NCBI GenBank assembly: GCA_963855995.1
Contig: OY979718.1
Location: 45,548,059 to 45,612,058, forward strand
From: Muricea muricata
Taxonomy: Eukaryota; Cnidaria; Anthozoa; Malacalcyonacea; Plexauridae
DNA: 64,000 bases
Direction of reading: 5' to 3'
Part shown: piece after piece, positions 1 to 11,946 of the stretch
Layout of the letters: each line of letters begins with the position of its first letter
Position numbering within the stretch: position 1 is the first letter of the stretch
Notes under the pieces: model-generated
The model's database searches: none
What the model was told of the DNA's origin: nothing
Seen by the model: only the letters and a program-made list of their open reading frames with translations
Made by a program: the position numbers and the translations under genes

Positions 1-78
<78 letters not shown>
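1..78. repeat. (TA)n microsatellite
   Basis: Near-pure TA dinucleotide tract at the window edge. It directly abuts the 5' truncation point of the Penelope-like copy that follows. The same TA/PLE junction recurs elsewhere in the window. Confidence 0.95.
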
Positions 79-81
<3 letters not shown>

Positions 82-235
82 TCAAAAAACGAGAAAAGAA
101 CTTTTCGAACAATTTAGCCTAAAAATCACAGCGGAAGAAAATTAACATGTAGCGAACTTTCTAGTCGCTAATTTCAACCTTGCTACCTGAAAACATAAAC
201 GTTATAGGAAGCCCAACGACGATCTGTTATACATA

Positions 236-1050
236 CAGTAGGTGCCAAAAGTATGAGTCCAGTTGATACTGAAGTGTTTTTTTTTTCATTTCATATACCT
301 AACATTACCGCTCTGCATTAGAACCAAGTATTTTTGCAACATCAAGTAATTTTAGTACTTGATGTCTGAGATCGTTCCCTTTGAAGTATCTTGTACCATT
401 GATTTTACAATAGATTTAGTATTGTCAATGTGAAATATCTCTCCAACAAGGAGCAATTCCATAACATGGCTTGTCTTGGCTCGTAGTTACCCGCTTGATT
501 TTTTCTTTAAAATGTTGCTAATAGTTTAAAATTTGATAAACTTTAGGAGATTAATGAGGAAATACTGCATGAGCACTAAATTATGTTGGTTTTCGTATCT
601 TTTTTTATCTTTAAACACATAAGTCAGAAAAGTGTTCGCAAATCATCTTCTACATAGGCTTTTCCTGAATGATAAAGTAGCGCGCCTTTGTAGAATCTGA
701 TGGTATTTATATCTTATCGTTTTTCAGGACGCAATATAATAGACTATGACTCGACCTTTCAGACTACTCTGGGTAAACATTTGTCCTGTAACTTGATTAA
801 AATCTTTAGTTATCTTTTATGCTCATGTATGGACAGGGCCAAGTTAACTATTGTTGCCAATAAACGTGGTAAAAAATTTGAAGCAAAAATCCTGGAAACA
901 ATCTTAGAGCATAATGTACATGCTTGAGTGCAACTAATGTAGATAGTTTGAGGACGTGAAATGAACATGTTTAGGTACTTAAATATCATATAATCTTATC
1001 TCTGTTTCTTCATAAAAATTGGACTGGACTCATACTTTTGGCACCTACTG
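236..1050. mobile_element. Tc1/mariner-type non-autonomous element, perfect 28-bp TIRs
   Basis: Perfect 28-bp terminal inverted repeats at 236-263 and 1023-1050, starting CAGTAGGTGCCAAAAGTATG. They are flanked by TA on both sides (234-235 and 1051-1052), the target duplication expected for Tc1/mariner. No transposase is recognisable; a 75-codon frame at 700-927 resembles nothing I know. Removing the element and one TA rejoins the Penelope-like reading frame across the site, so this insertion is younger than the PLE copy. Confidence 0.88.
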
Positions 1051-1498
1051 TACATAAACATTGTAACCATCCACCTGATATTTTAAGGCAAGAAGATACA
1101 GCACAAACATATCAGGACGCACTAGGACACAGCAACGTCAAACACAAGCTGGAATACATGCCACAGAAAAACACAGTAACCACGAATGAACAGACCATGC
1201 AACATCATTTGGTTTAAGCCTCCCCCCCCCGCCCCCTCCCCCCATTCAGCAAGAACATTAAGACAAACATTGCACGTATTTTCTCAATCTTGTATGCACG
1301 GACTTCCCAGCAGGCCACGAGTTACAAAAAGTTTCAATAGGAACACAGTTAAGGTCAGCTACAGTTGCATGTAGTATTAACGTCAGGTCAATTATCACAA
1401 GACACAGCCCACGCATAACCACAAGACATTAGTGCAGACAACTGTAACTGTAGGATCAAGCAAACATGCCCACTGCAATTTGCGCACTCGAAATTTGT

Positions 1499-1542
1499 CC
1501 TCCACCTGACGATTCCTTCTGGATGAAATAGACTGTGGTGGT
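1499..1542 (+). ncRNA. Hammerhead ribozyme relic (PLE copy A)
   Basis: Core CTGACGA at 1506-1512, short stem II TTCC/GGAT, GAAA at 1525-1528, then TAGACTG and TG. The cleavage dinucleotide should be U followed by A, C or U, but here it is UG, so it is predicted inactive. Stem I keeps about four pairs (CCAC with GTGG). It is homologous to the sites at 25671 and 26645. Confidence 0.55.
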
Positions 1543-1812
1543 AAGTTTTTGAGGAATTTCGCACGACCAACAAGCAGAAGTAGTGCGTTACTGCTCTGAG
1601 CTTGTTTTTTGCGGTTATTGTCGTGTTCTTAGCTGCTACAACGCAGAAAGTCTCAGGGTCAAATAGTGTAAAATACATTGTTCTGATTGGTTGACGTTTC
1701 CACTAATCATAGTTAACATTAATTGCTTTTTTATATAACCGGTCCCTGGTCAATATCTGGAAACCAGATCACAAAGAGTTTGTCTTAACAATGCCTTTAT
1801 TGCCAAGATGGG

Positions 1813-2016
1813 CTAACTCGATGGCTCGATTGGCAGGCACTGTGGCAGAAAAACACGGTTTCCACGGAGGATAACTTTATCGCAAACCATCAATTTGTCA
1901 TGAAAACAGCGGTAGCGTTCAACAGTTGGACCACTGAGACAACGCTCGGTCGCTGCGACCACTTTTTGAAGGAAGAGGTCGACCTTGGTTTCACGTTTGA
2001 CTTCTTCACGAGTCAT
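1813..2016 (-). pseudogene. Possible Ty3/gypsy pol fragment
   Basis: A 67-codon frame containing AATERCLSGPTVERYRCF and VILRGNRVFLPQ. It resembles the linker between RNase H and integrase in Ty3/gypsy-type polyproteins (ERC.TGPTVERYR...D.VILRGNR). No other gypsy domain or LTR is visible nearby, so this would be an isolated scrap. The match is from memory of the family pattern and is only tentative. Confidence 0.35.
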
Positions 2017-2159
2017 GGCTTTAAGAATAACGCTCGAGCAAACATAATTGGCATAAATGTCAGGATTGTATTATTAACAATATTAACCACTTTTGACGAC
2101 ACATCACCCCCCCCCCCCCGATCTCTTTACCTCATGTGATATCGTCACCTACTAAAGTG

Positions 2160-4830
2160 CCAAACCTATTAATCTGTAATATTCGTTTTCTCGCACCAAA
2201 GATTGACAAACTCAGTGCTGTAGCATCTATTAATCATACTGACATTATTTCCAAGACCGAGACCTGCATGGCTATCACCTGCAATCCTTGATAACGTGAT
2301 AATTTAATCTTGCCTTATTTCAATCTGTTTAAAAACGGTTGTGTAGGTTCTAATGGTGGTGGTGTTTGTGCTCACATAAATAGTAACATTTATTGCAAGC
2401 GCCTGACGAAATTTGAAAGCCCGTCAAGTGAGTCATTAAGACCTAAGAAGTTACTCCATTCAGTTTTGGTTATTTCATTGGCTGTTCTATATCATTCTAC
2501 AGCATCACGCCAATCTGAAGATGCAGAACTGTACTCCCACATCCAATGTGATGTTGATTCCTTTCCGCAGCTCCACCCCGATTCCCTAGTTCTGGTTACT
2601 GGTGACTTTAATTTTTGAAGTACGGAATTATATGTAAACCATGTTAAGGGGATTGCTGGTCTGTCGCAGATGATCAAGGTAATGCAATCCTATATTTGTG
2701 CCTAACCAACTCGAGAGACAATATTTTCAATCAGCTCGACTTCCTCCCATTGGGACGAGCGATCACTATACGATTCTTATGGAAGCTCAAGATCCTCTTT
2801 CAATACCAGATAATTCACCAATATGGAAACTCGATTTCACAGACAGCAGTATACGACCATTTTGACGGTATATCGCTTCGTTTGATTGGTCTGCCATCTT
2901 AGATATACATGATTGCGATATAAAATATTGAAAGTTCAATGATGCAATGAGTGCAATGATTGAAATGTGATAAACCCTGGATGACATCATCAATAAATTC
3001 TTCTATTGCGAGACGCCAGAAAGCGGTAATAATTCCGTGTTCTCATATAAATCTTAATCCAAACCCTAATCCTAACCAGCGTTTTATTTGTCATGTTTTA
3101 ACTTTGATGGATTGAAGATTTGATTAGTTTTAAGGCTTGGATTAAAATTCAATTTCGCCTACTGAGAACACGGAATTATTACCCAGAAAGCTCTCCATGA
3201 AAGTGGGAAAAAATGAATATCTAAACGTTTTGGCGTAACAGAGTTCAATCAAGTATTAAAAACATGCGTAAGAAATGCTATAAGGGTTCAGTTGAGAAAT
3301 TGAAAAATTCCAATCCGACGAAATAGTGGAAAGAAGTTAAAGCCCCAGGTGGTCTCTCGTCCAAGAATTCTTGGCACACTCAGTTACTTTCAGATGACGT
3401 AAAGAATTGTGAAGGTCTGGCGGAAACCTTCAATACTTTTCTTGTAGCTCTCACCTCGCATATTGATCCTCTTACCTCGGACGAGAACTTGGCTGATATA
3501 GAAGTACCAAATGAATACCTTGTCGATACCCAACAGATCTACGAGAAACTTCGTGAAATTAAAACTACTAAATCACCAGATCGAGATATGTTTCCAGATT
3601 AAATTCTGAAAATATTTGCTTTCGAACTTGCGCATGCCCCAATTATTACGGACTTATATAACTCATCTATGACCGAATGTGTCTTCCAAAAGTCTCACCT
3701 TCAACGAGTATAGAAGATGACTTAAGACCTATATCTTTAACATCCCAAATTGGAAAAGTTATGGAAGATTGTACCTTGGATATGCTTTTCCCCCAAGTCG
3801 TTAATAAATTGGATACCAAACAATTTGCACTCCCCAGAAAATCATCAACTCACGCCTTGGTATATCTTTTACATTCAATTCTGAATGCTCTTGAGAGAGG
3901 TTCCTATTATGTTAGATAGTATTTTGCGTATTTTCAAAAGGGCTTTGATATGGTGGATCATAGTATTATTGCCAAGATCGAGCTAACTTCTCTTGGGGTG
4001 CACCCCGCTGCTATTCGGTGGATTAAAGCATTCTGACTAATCGCGAACAACGTTTCAAGGTTCGGAGATATACGTCACCCTGAAAAAGAACGAATGGTGG
4101 TCTCCTCCATGGTACAAAAGTAGGGCAGTTCCTGTTTGCTGATCTCATTAGTTCCTTACTCAGAGACCCGCCTGGAAGGATTAAATTCGTTGATGACACT
4201 TCGGCCCAAGAAGCCTGCTCGCAGGCTACAGAAATAATACCAAGATACTTCCTACGTTTAATGGAATTCCCACGTTACTTGGAATGAAACTAAACCATAA
4301 AAAATGCAAGTAAATAGTGATCAGTTTTCTCCAGTACAAAGGATCTGACGAGAAGCAAATCCTCGTTACTTGAAACCCTGTTGAAATTGTGTCAAGTTTT
4401 GTCGGGGTGTATGGATATCCAATGACTTGTCATGAAATACCCATGTTGATATGATTTTAAGGCAAACTCTCGTCTATATGCATTGTGCTTGTTAAAAAAG
4501 ATTGGATTCTACATATCTACGTCTCATTCATTAATTAAATCCAGAATTGAATATGCATCACTCTGGTCGTCACTATCTATAAATCACTATTTGACTTGCT
4601 CGAATCTGTCCAAAAGAGACAGTCTCCTTCTGCAACTTACTCCAATTACTTTGTTGGTGTCACATATGCCGACACATTTACGCATTTCACCTGATCTCTC
4701 AGGCATCATCACAATGAGACTTACCCATGGGGCTTGGTATGAAAACGCTTTCAATGATATCGAGGTGTTCAAGGCGTTTCAGTTCTTTCTCAAGGACTTC
4801 GTTGACATGAAAAGGATTGCGGCGTTGTGA
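2160..4830 (+). pseudogene. Decayed jockey/CR1-type LINE (APE endonuclease and reverse transcriptase)
   Basis: Frames in order read like a non-LTR retrotransposon ORF2. The endonuclease part is at about 2170-2615 (NGGGVCAHINSNI, ESP..ESL, VLVTGDFNF). The RT finger and palm part is at about 3670-4020 (DLRPISLTSQIGKVME, QFALPRKSSTHALVYLLHSI, FQKGFDMVDHSI, LGVHPAAIRWIKAF). A remnant of the catalytic region follows (KFVDDTS, near 4185). The C-terminal part is at 4483-4830 (SRIEYASLWSSL). Numerous stops and frameshifts separate them, so it is dead. A 159-bp MITE sits inside it at 3025-3183. Confidence 0.8.
3025..3183. mobile_element. MITE with 21-bp TIRs and 8-bp target duplication, nested in LINE
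   Basis: Perfect 21-bp inverted ends (3025-3045 and 3163-3183) starting GGTAATAATTCCGTG. They are flanked by the identical 8-mer CAGAAAGC at 3017-3024 and 3184-3191. The flanking LINE sequence becomes continuous without the insert. The 8-bp duplication fits hAT or P-type transposition, but the GG terminus is not a typical hAT end, so the superfamily is left open. Confidence 0.8.
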
Positions 4831-4989
4831 TTGATGCCTTGGGTTTACAGCTTTTAAAATATGAAGCTTGATTTGTTTTCCTTTAACCTGATCAATGCAT
4901 ACTTGGCCAGGTTTCTATACTTGTGCTTGAGGAATTGCGAAGCGGTGGGCATTTTCTCAAATCTTAATCTATAATTATTAGCAGGCTTA

Positions 4990-7038
4990 TTAGAAAGGGT
5001 GCCTTATTTGGGACGGGGGATAGAGTAATTAAGGTCCCCATGGTTCTATTCCTCAGCTTATTAAATTGTCTACACAATATCTACACCTACGTTCCGTGAG
5101 CGCTACAAATAATTTGTGGTTGGTTCTGCTTATTATAGAGCCCATTGAGTTGTACTCATATGAAGTATGGTCGCAAGCTTTTTGCATGCAGGCTCGGATT
5201 TTGTCAGTAGAGAAAAAAAAGATGGCTACAGGATACACTCTAGCGGTAAAGTGTTTTGTATTTATATATTTTGCCTTATTTAGATATTTCTACATCATTT
5301 TTTAATAATGTTTTAGACTGTTTTATTATTGTAATTATTTACCCCACGATGGGGATGGATATGCATGGTATTCTTTTATAATATATGCTACTGTATAAAT
5401 AGTGTAATGTGTTATTTTTTATTTATCGTTTTATGCTTTGTCATGCATAGTTTTATGACTTACGGTGTAACGCATACTTAGCTATCACACGTATGGATTT
5501 GATACACCCAAGCACTTATTAAAAGGTTTTAATGGCAATGAGTAATCATTACTCAGTAATGCATATCAATAATAGTGCTGCTGTGTAGAAACAGCAGTGA
5601 GCAGTATTTGCCACGGTGCATTCCGTGAAACCACACGTTGAAGATGACCTGAAGTTGTGTTGCCATGTGTCAAGTCAAGTGAGGTTGACTTTTGCACCAG
5701 CCGCAGCTTTTCTGATACTGTCCATGGGTTTTAGGACCAATTCGGTTCATCTATTGTGGTGTTTAATTTACATCTATTTACCTTGTATATGACATGAGTA
5801 ATGCTTGAATGCGCTGATCAGAATTGTTCAAAATATTGCTTGTAAGTGTGTAATAAATATATCCCTCAAAATTGTATTTATTTTGAAAATATATAAATTT
5901 TTAGCGTAAATAACTACTTCTGAAGCCAGCTGTCTCATTTTTGTACCATGTGAACGAAGTGTTTTGTTGCTAATGTCATGATGTAATTAAAGACTGATTT
6001 TGAAATGTAACTAATAAAATATTCTGGGGACACATTTGCGCCATATATGGAAGTTGGGACACCTTTGTGCCATATATGGTAGTGTTGTTTCCTCTCACAT
6101 GGAATGATTTGATAATCAGATAATCCTACCCTCTCATTGTCATTGTCACCTTATTATTATTCATTACATGCCATTCAAAATTTTGGGTTCAAATGTAAAT
6201 AAATATGGCAGTTTGAAAAGTAGTTATAAACAAAATTATGCTAAAAATGTACATATTTTCAGAATAAAGGCAATTTTTGCGAAAGTTCTGTTGAACAATT
6301 TAACATGTGATGCTGCATTGTTTCACCGATGACTGAAACTGGAAACTTGTGTGCCAGCTTTGATGTGATTTTGTGCCAACAATCTTAGCCTCATGCTGAA
6401 GATCTTGAATCCACAAACTGTGCATTCCTGGTGCATTTGTCAAATTTCTTTTTTCACATTAGTTGTGGACCAGCTTGGAAAGCAAATCTTGCACCTTACG
6501 TCTGCTGCATTTGCTGAACAGCATCTTTTACGTCTATGTACATATGTGGGCATGAGAAAGTTGTAAATTGTATGCCAGAGGTTTCTTTTATAACTTGAAG
6601 TTCCATGGCAGAGATAAATTATAATAGCACCATTGTTCCCAACACTTGTTTTTACAAGGGTTTGTTAGTGACAGTATTGACCATTGCGAGTATATGTTTG
6701 CTCATCTTGTCAGAATCTGTTTCATGTGAAAAAAAAGCAGACTTCTGATATTATCAGAATTATGATATTATCAGAATCATAATTAGTCTAAACTGCAAGC
6801 TGTAACTTTCATAGCATGCTGTTTAGTTATGCAGATATAGATATTGTGAAATATATGAAGTATATATCTTCTCTTTTTGCAAAGATCATCTGCTATTAAA
6901 AATTACATGCATTACAAGATGTATTATATCACATGCTTAGTTGAACAGAAAAATTTATTCAAAATTAGAATGAAAAATTTTAGAAACATGTGATATTGGA
7001 AAACAATTTGTGACCTTGATTTGTATTATGCTTTAAAG
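4990..7038. other. Intergenic / POMP upstream region, no further gene recognised
   Basis: No convincing coding exon found. The first coding exon of the POMP gene must lie in this stretch, because the recognised frame lacks a start codon and meets an in-frame stop at 6991-6993. I could not identify it. It should supply only the initiator Met and a few residues. Two CArG-like boxes at 6041 and 6070 lie here. Confidence 0.4.
6026..6083. promoter_or_regulatory. Duplicated about 29-bp unit with two CArG boxes
   Basis: Two imperfect direct copies of GGGACAC.TTTG.GCCATATATGG. Each holds CCATATATGG (6041-6050 and 6070-6079), a perfect match to CC(A/T)6GG, the SRF/MADS-box consensus. They lie about 1 kb upstream of the first recognised POMP exon. 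Regulatory function is inference only; an AT-rich genome makes chance matches more likely. Confidence 0.3.
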
Positions 7039-10000
7039 GGGAAAGAGCTTCCATCATTGCTACCAAAACAGAAACCTCTAACTGAGGCTAAAGTGAAAGA
7101 AGGTCACTATGGACCTGTGCCTGATACTTTAAGACAAGGGTAAGTATACTTCATGGAATGCTATCGTTATAATTTGAGGGTAAGGAATTTGCTGGTTTTT
7201 TGTAAACTATTTAGTTTTACCTTACACAGCTCCTCTATTATTTTACTCAATAATGTTTATTGCTCTCTAATGTTAGGTAATTTTGTTCATGAACTGGGTT
7301 TCAAAGTTACAATTGTATCTGCCTTACTAACTGCTGAGTTTGTTATATTTGGAAGAACTTTTAAAATTCATTGATCAAAGGACTTTGCATTTTTTTTTGT
7401 ATCCCGCTTTTTTGTGTTAAGAACATTCTATTCTATAGACACACCCACTAGAAAAGCCCTGCAAATAAGCACAAGGAATGCCCTGAAAGAGGTTGGAATA
7501 TTGTTGAGTGGGTCATAAAGGGGTAAAATAACAGCTAGATGTTGGCTGTTTTTGGCTCAGAAAATATATTTTGTGCAATGGGACCGGATTAACTCGCAAC
7601 AAAAAAACTATAGAAAATACATGTAGGAATGGAATTGTTAAAATTTGAACAAGACTGCAAGTGATACAATAAGACTTGTTCACCAGGACAATGAGGATTT
7701 ACCAGTTAAAGTTTGGGTTTGGGAAATGGGAATATAGCACCCCTTGAAGACCCTCCTTTGGTGATTAGCATAAAAATTGTTACAACAGGTCTGTAACAAA
7801 AGACTAAAAAAGGGCTGTACATGAAATTCGGCTCCAAACTGATGTGGTATTTATTTCCATTTTAGTTTCTCCAGTGTACAAAATGATCTATCATGTTTGC
7901 ATCCTCTTGAGCATTCAGAAAGAAATGTATGTATATTATTTACCTTGCTACCCCACTGTAAACAATTATTATTCAAATACTCACATAATATCTCACTTTT
8001 TAAAATAAGAAATAAGTGTTTATTCTCATGGGAGTTTTAAATGCTTCCAGGGTTTTTTTCAGGAAATTTTGCAAACCGTAAAACGGCCCAAAAAACTCCA
8101 AAGCATTCAGCGCAGTTTGATTAAAATTGTTTGAGTTAAATTCGTCTCAAATAGAAATATTTTTTTCTGTTTGAAACCTGAAAATTAAGAAAGAATAGTT
8201 GGAAGTATTTTGCAACACAAGAAAAACTATATGCATTATTGGGATAGTCTATACAATGACCAGGACTTGCTCTTTTCATTTCAAATAATACCCCCAATCT
8301 CAACTACTGTTAGGAACCAGACAATTCAGACCCCCTGTAGTTCCCATAAATTCAATCTTCAGACCCAAGGCAAAAACGGACTCAGGGTAAAACACTGAAA
8401 GAAACCCTAGCTTCATCAATGTTCCATGTTTAGCAAGCTAAGATCTGTTTAATTTCTTGATGGTCATGTTGAAATGTATTATTGTCGCCTTAAACTCAGA
8501 AACAATTATTGAAGTATGTGATATCAAATCACTAAAAAATTGAGCATGTGATCAGAAGACAAAACCGATATAATAATAATGATTGAATAATTGGTATTTT
8601 AATTCTTTGATAGTACCGTCAGGTTCAAGACAAAAGAGACATGATGATGTTAGGCAGTATTCAAGGTTTACATGCTCCACTTAAGTTACAGCTGGAAAGA
8701 TCTCTAGCTTCACAGGTACGATTTTCCAATTCTAAAGAATACAATGGTACTGTACATACCCTAAACCTCACACTCTGCATGTGTTACAATTTAAATTTAT
8801 GAAATTTCCAACTATTTTTTATCTACCATATCTCTGTCTCCAAATACGTTTTGCATAGCCGTACATCGTACGAAGAATCCGCGGAGGTTTAGCGCGTTGT
8901 GTCTCTCACTACTGAAAATCTCTCTCCACTGACAGAGTTTCCAAGCTTATCTCTCCTGTGCTTCGAGGGATTTTTTCGGTTTTCCTTCCTCCACAAAATC
9001 AACGCATATAGTACATTCGATGCCCACACCGCCGTAGGTGTTTACTATCTAAAAAATTGATTGCTGTACATAAAATAAATAGAGATTACTTCATGGTTGG
9101 TGAGTGCGTACGATTTTTATTCACGAGTTGTGAAGGATCGTTAAACGAACGAGTGAGCGCAGCGAACGAGTGAGTTTAGCGATCCTTCACAACGAGTGAA
9201 TAATAAAAATCGTACAAACGAACCAACCATGAAGTAATTTGTTTATTATATGAGTATAAAGATGAGTGTATAAAGATACGGATATATCTTACTGACAAAA
9301 ACAAATACTCAAGCAAAATATTAAAATGGAATTTCTTACCATTTCTTGCTTTGTTTTCTTGCTGAAAATGAAACCATGAGGTTTATTTCAAGTTAATGAG
9401 GCCACGAATGTCGTCGTTATGATTTTAGGTGCTTGTTTTATCAGTGAAATTGTCTTAAATCTCTCTTTTCGGTGAGTTAAAAAATACTTGTAAAATCAGA
9501 CTCCATGTTTACACTAGCCTGCGAGCAGGTGTTGCACGTTCGGGTCAGCCAATCAGAACACTGAACGATAAATTTTCACTGGGTGAAAAAACATCGTTCG
9601 TCCAATCAAAGGCCGTGAACCATGATTTTTCACCGAGTGAAATTTTATCGTTCTTGATGCCGATTGGCTATTGCTAATTTGGAACGATTATTACGCACAG
9701 CCTTATCGATGAATAAATCTCTATACTCATGTAATAAAGTCGCTTTCACTACTTTCAGTTTATTATGCCGCTTGAGCTACGTTATCTTCCTTGCGTTACG
9801 TAACCTTGAGTTGCCTTGCCTCGTTTTCGCTTTCGCCTCGCCTTTCCTTGCCTTGCCTTTTCTTGCGTTGTGTTGCCTTGCCTTGCCTTTTCTTGCCTTG
9901 TTTTACTTTGCCTTGCCTTTTCCTGCCTTGTTTTACTTTGCCTTGCCTTTCCTTGCCTTGTTTTACTTTGCCTTGCCTTTTTTTGCCTTGTTTTACTTTG

Positions 10001-11653
10001 CCTTGCCTTTTTTTGCCTTGTTTTACTTTGCCTTGCCTTGCCTTGTCTTGCCATTTCTTGCGTTGTCTCGCATCGCTTTCGCCTTGCCTTGCCTTGCCTT
10101 GCCTTGCCTTGCCTTGCCTTGCCTTGCCTTGCCTTGCCTTGCCTTGCCTTGCCTTGCCTTGCCTTGCCTTGCCTTGCCTTGCCTTGCCTTGCCTTGCCTT
10201 GCCTTGCCTTGCCTTGCCTTGCCTTGCCTTGCCTTGCCTTGCCTTGCCTTGCCTTGCCTTGCCTTGCCTTGCCTTGCCCTGTTTTGACTTGCCTTGCCGT
10301 TTCTTGCTTTGTCTTTTCTTGTTTTGCTTTGTCATTTCTTGCCTTGGCTTTTTGCCTTTCCTTGCCTTGCTTTTTCCTGCCTTTCCTTTCCTTTCCTTGC
10401 TTTTTCCTGCCTTGCTTTGCCTCTGCAAAACAAACCTTGGTAACTTTCTGACAATGTAATAAAGATACATTTTTAACCATAGTAACAACAATGTCTCCTC
10501 TTATCTCTATATAAACACCTATTTACTGGACCCCAGAAAAACAGATTGTTTTGTGACCGTCGAAGATTATTTTAATGAATAAGAGCTTTGTTATATAATA
10601 TAAGTGTCAAGGAGAAAAAAGTGACTACGAAAAAAATTTAATTGCGTATCAGCGTACACACGCCTCACTTTTGATTGTTGATCAACAAAAGTCATATTAC
10701 CCCTCACAACCATAGCAGCGCAGTGGGGATTACGTTTTGTCGACTGGCACGTAAAAAGGGATTTTCCAATTAGAAAACTGGAAAATTGAAACTTGAAAAC
10801 TTGTTTTAAAACAAAAAAATTTTTGCTAGAAACAACGGCTTCCATGCCTTCCCAGTTCCATGGTTGCTTTGGAAACCCTCCTTGGATTCGACACAACAAT
10901 AGACTTTGAAGATTTCCTCAATGGTAAGAAAAAGTGTTCTTCGTCAAAAAACTCATGCAGTATTCAAGACATTTTTCTAAGATGATTTACGCTATACAGT
11001 CATGTCGCTTTGCAATAGACGTTGTGTATATTAGTTAAATACAATACACACACATAGAAAATCCATTCATATTATATACGTGCATGATAGCCATCGATTT
11101 CTCCGCTAAATCAGTGGTGTTGGTATATGTAGGTGTCTGCCTGCTATTGAAATAATCAGATATAATGATACAATTGCAGGAATGAAGTAATTATTGTTGC
11201 ATTGCCTGTTATTAAACAACACTATAGTCAAATGTACAGTATATAAAACTTTAGTATAAATTTCCAGGTGACTATTGATTTTCCTGCATTCTGATTGGTC
11301 AAGATTCGCTGTCTCTGAAGTGATAGTCACTGACCAGTGACTACAGCCTTTTGATTTCTTATTTTTTTAACAGTGATGAATTTGAAGTGAATTTTTACAA
11401 AGATTAGTTGATTACTATTTGTAAACACAAACAACAAACAACTAGTCGCCTCAGGCTTGGTGATTGCAAGACTACATATATTCACTTCGCCTTCGGCTCA
11501 ATGGATATAGGCTTGTAATCACTAATTGTTTTATATTTTGATGATTTTTTATAAATTTTTATTTGTCAAATTTAATGAATTGTTTTTGTCATTTTAGGTC
11601 CATATAATTCAGAAACTGGACGAGAAGCTCACTCAGTTATGGAAAACCAATAA
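7039..11653 (+). CDS. POMP: Proteasome maturation protein (POMP/Ump1), five exons recognised, first exon missing
   Basis: Chaperone for assembly of the 20S proteasome core. It is incorporated into half-proteasomes and degraded when the core matures. Exons: 7039-7139, 7866-7926, 8614-8715, 10830-10923, 11598-11653 (TAA at 11651-11653); all have GT-AG borders and compatible phases (2, 0, 0, 1). The spliced product reads EGHYGPVPDTLRQG, FSSVQNDLSCLHPLE, then QVQDKRDMMMLGSIQGLHAP with LKLQLE, RLPCLPSS and DFEDFL. This matches the family pattern: the HPLE segment, the NIQGL.APLKLQME core, and the GFEDIL and (Q)RLP.L.SS region. About 137 residues are recovered, against 141 in human, so only the extreme N-terminus is absent. 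The intron at 8716-10829 carries a hairpin element and the (CCTTG)n satellite. I am confident in the family and less so in completeness. Confidence 0.88.
9085..9238. repeat. Stem-loop element with GAACGAGTGAGCGCAGCG loop
   Basis: Inverted arms 9085-9140 and 9180-9238 (ATTACTTCATGGTTGG... with ...CCAACCATGAAGTAAT) enclose a loop rich in GAACGAGTGAG and GCGCAGC. It may be part of a longer MITE: TTTATTATATGAGTATAAAG (9241) and its rough complement near 9718-9738 could be outer repeats. It lies in a POMP intron. The loop sequence recurs in the palindromes at 26.1, 27.8 and, degenerate, 39.6 kb. Confidence 0.7.
9814..10425. repeat. (CCTTG)n pentanucleotide satellite
   Basis: About 600 bp of CCTTG repeats. 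They are degenerate at the edges (CTTGTTTTACTTTGC-type higher-order units of about 60 bp at 9880-10040) and almost perfect from about 10082 to 10276. All the long frames across it are artefacts of the repeat. It sits in the intron between the third and fourth recognised POMP exons. Confidence 0.95.
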
Positions 11654-11946
11654 GTACTTTGTTTCCTGTACAATCGTTTTCAGTATAATGTGTACTTTCT
11701 CATTCGAATGATCTTATTATTCTTTTTATAAATGATAAAACCACGATAATTTTAGTTTTTTCTTCACTCAGCGACGTAGCCTTCCATAATTTCTTCAGTG
11801 TGAAATATTGCGTAGTCTCTATGATACAACACTATGCTGCTGTCTGGCATTTAAGGTCGCAGTGAGTGAATCGCGAAGCGTGGACTCAACTACTCAAGTC
11901 AAGCATACAAAACACGATTTAAGTTGCCAGCCAGATGAATTTGGCT

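Larger units (their letters stand above)
79..1690 (+). mobile_element. Penelope-like element copy A, 5'-truncated, interrupted by a Tc1-type element
   Basis: Degenerate 3' half of a Penelope-like retroelement. Translated pieces match the intact copy at 28-29 kb. Before the nested insertion there is reverse transcriptase thumb sequence (NFL..., then LAT, then YRKPNDDLLYI). After 1051 the frame resumes with HKHCNHPPDIL, then NIIWF and NRNTVKVSYSCM (about 1200-1377). The zinc-knuckle/GIY-YIG part has decayed. A hammerhead ribozyme relic lies at 1499-1542, followed by the shared tail that starts GGTAAGTTTTTGAGG. Stops and frameshifts make it non-functional. The element ends somewhere near 1690; I could not fix the exact end. 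Confidence 0.75.

Noticed and set aside
5638..5692. ATGTGTCAAGTCAAG|GTGAGG as the missing first exon of POMP
   Set aside because: Its phase does not fit the exon at 7039, and the donor would need a frame not compatible with the recognised protein.
9664..10491. Several overlapping frames of more than 200 codons on both strands
   Set aside because: They are translations of the (CCTTG)n satellite and exist in every frame without stops; low-complexity artefacts.
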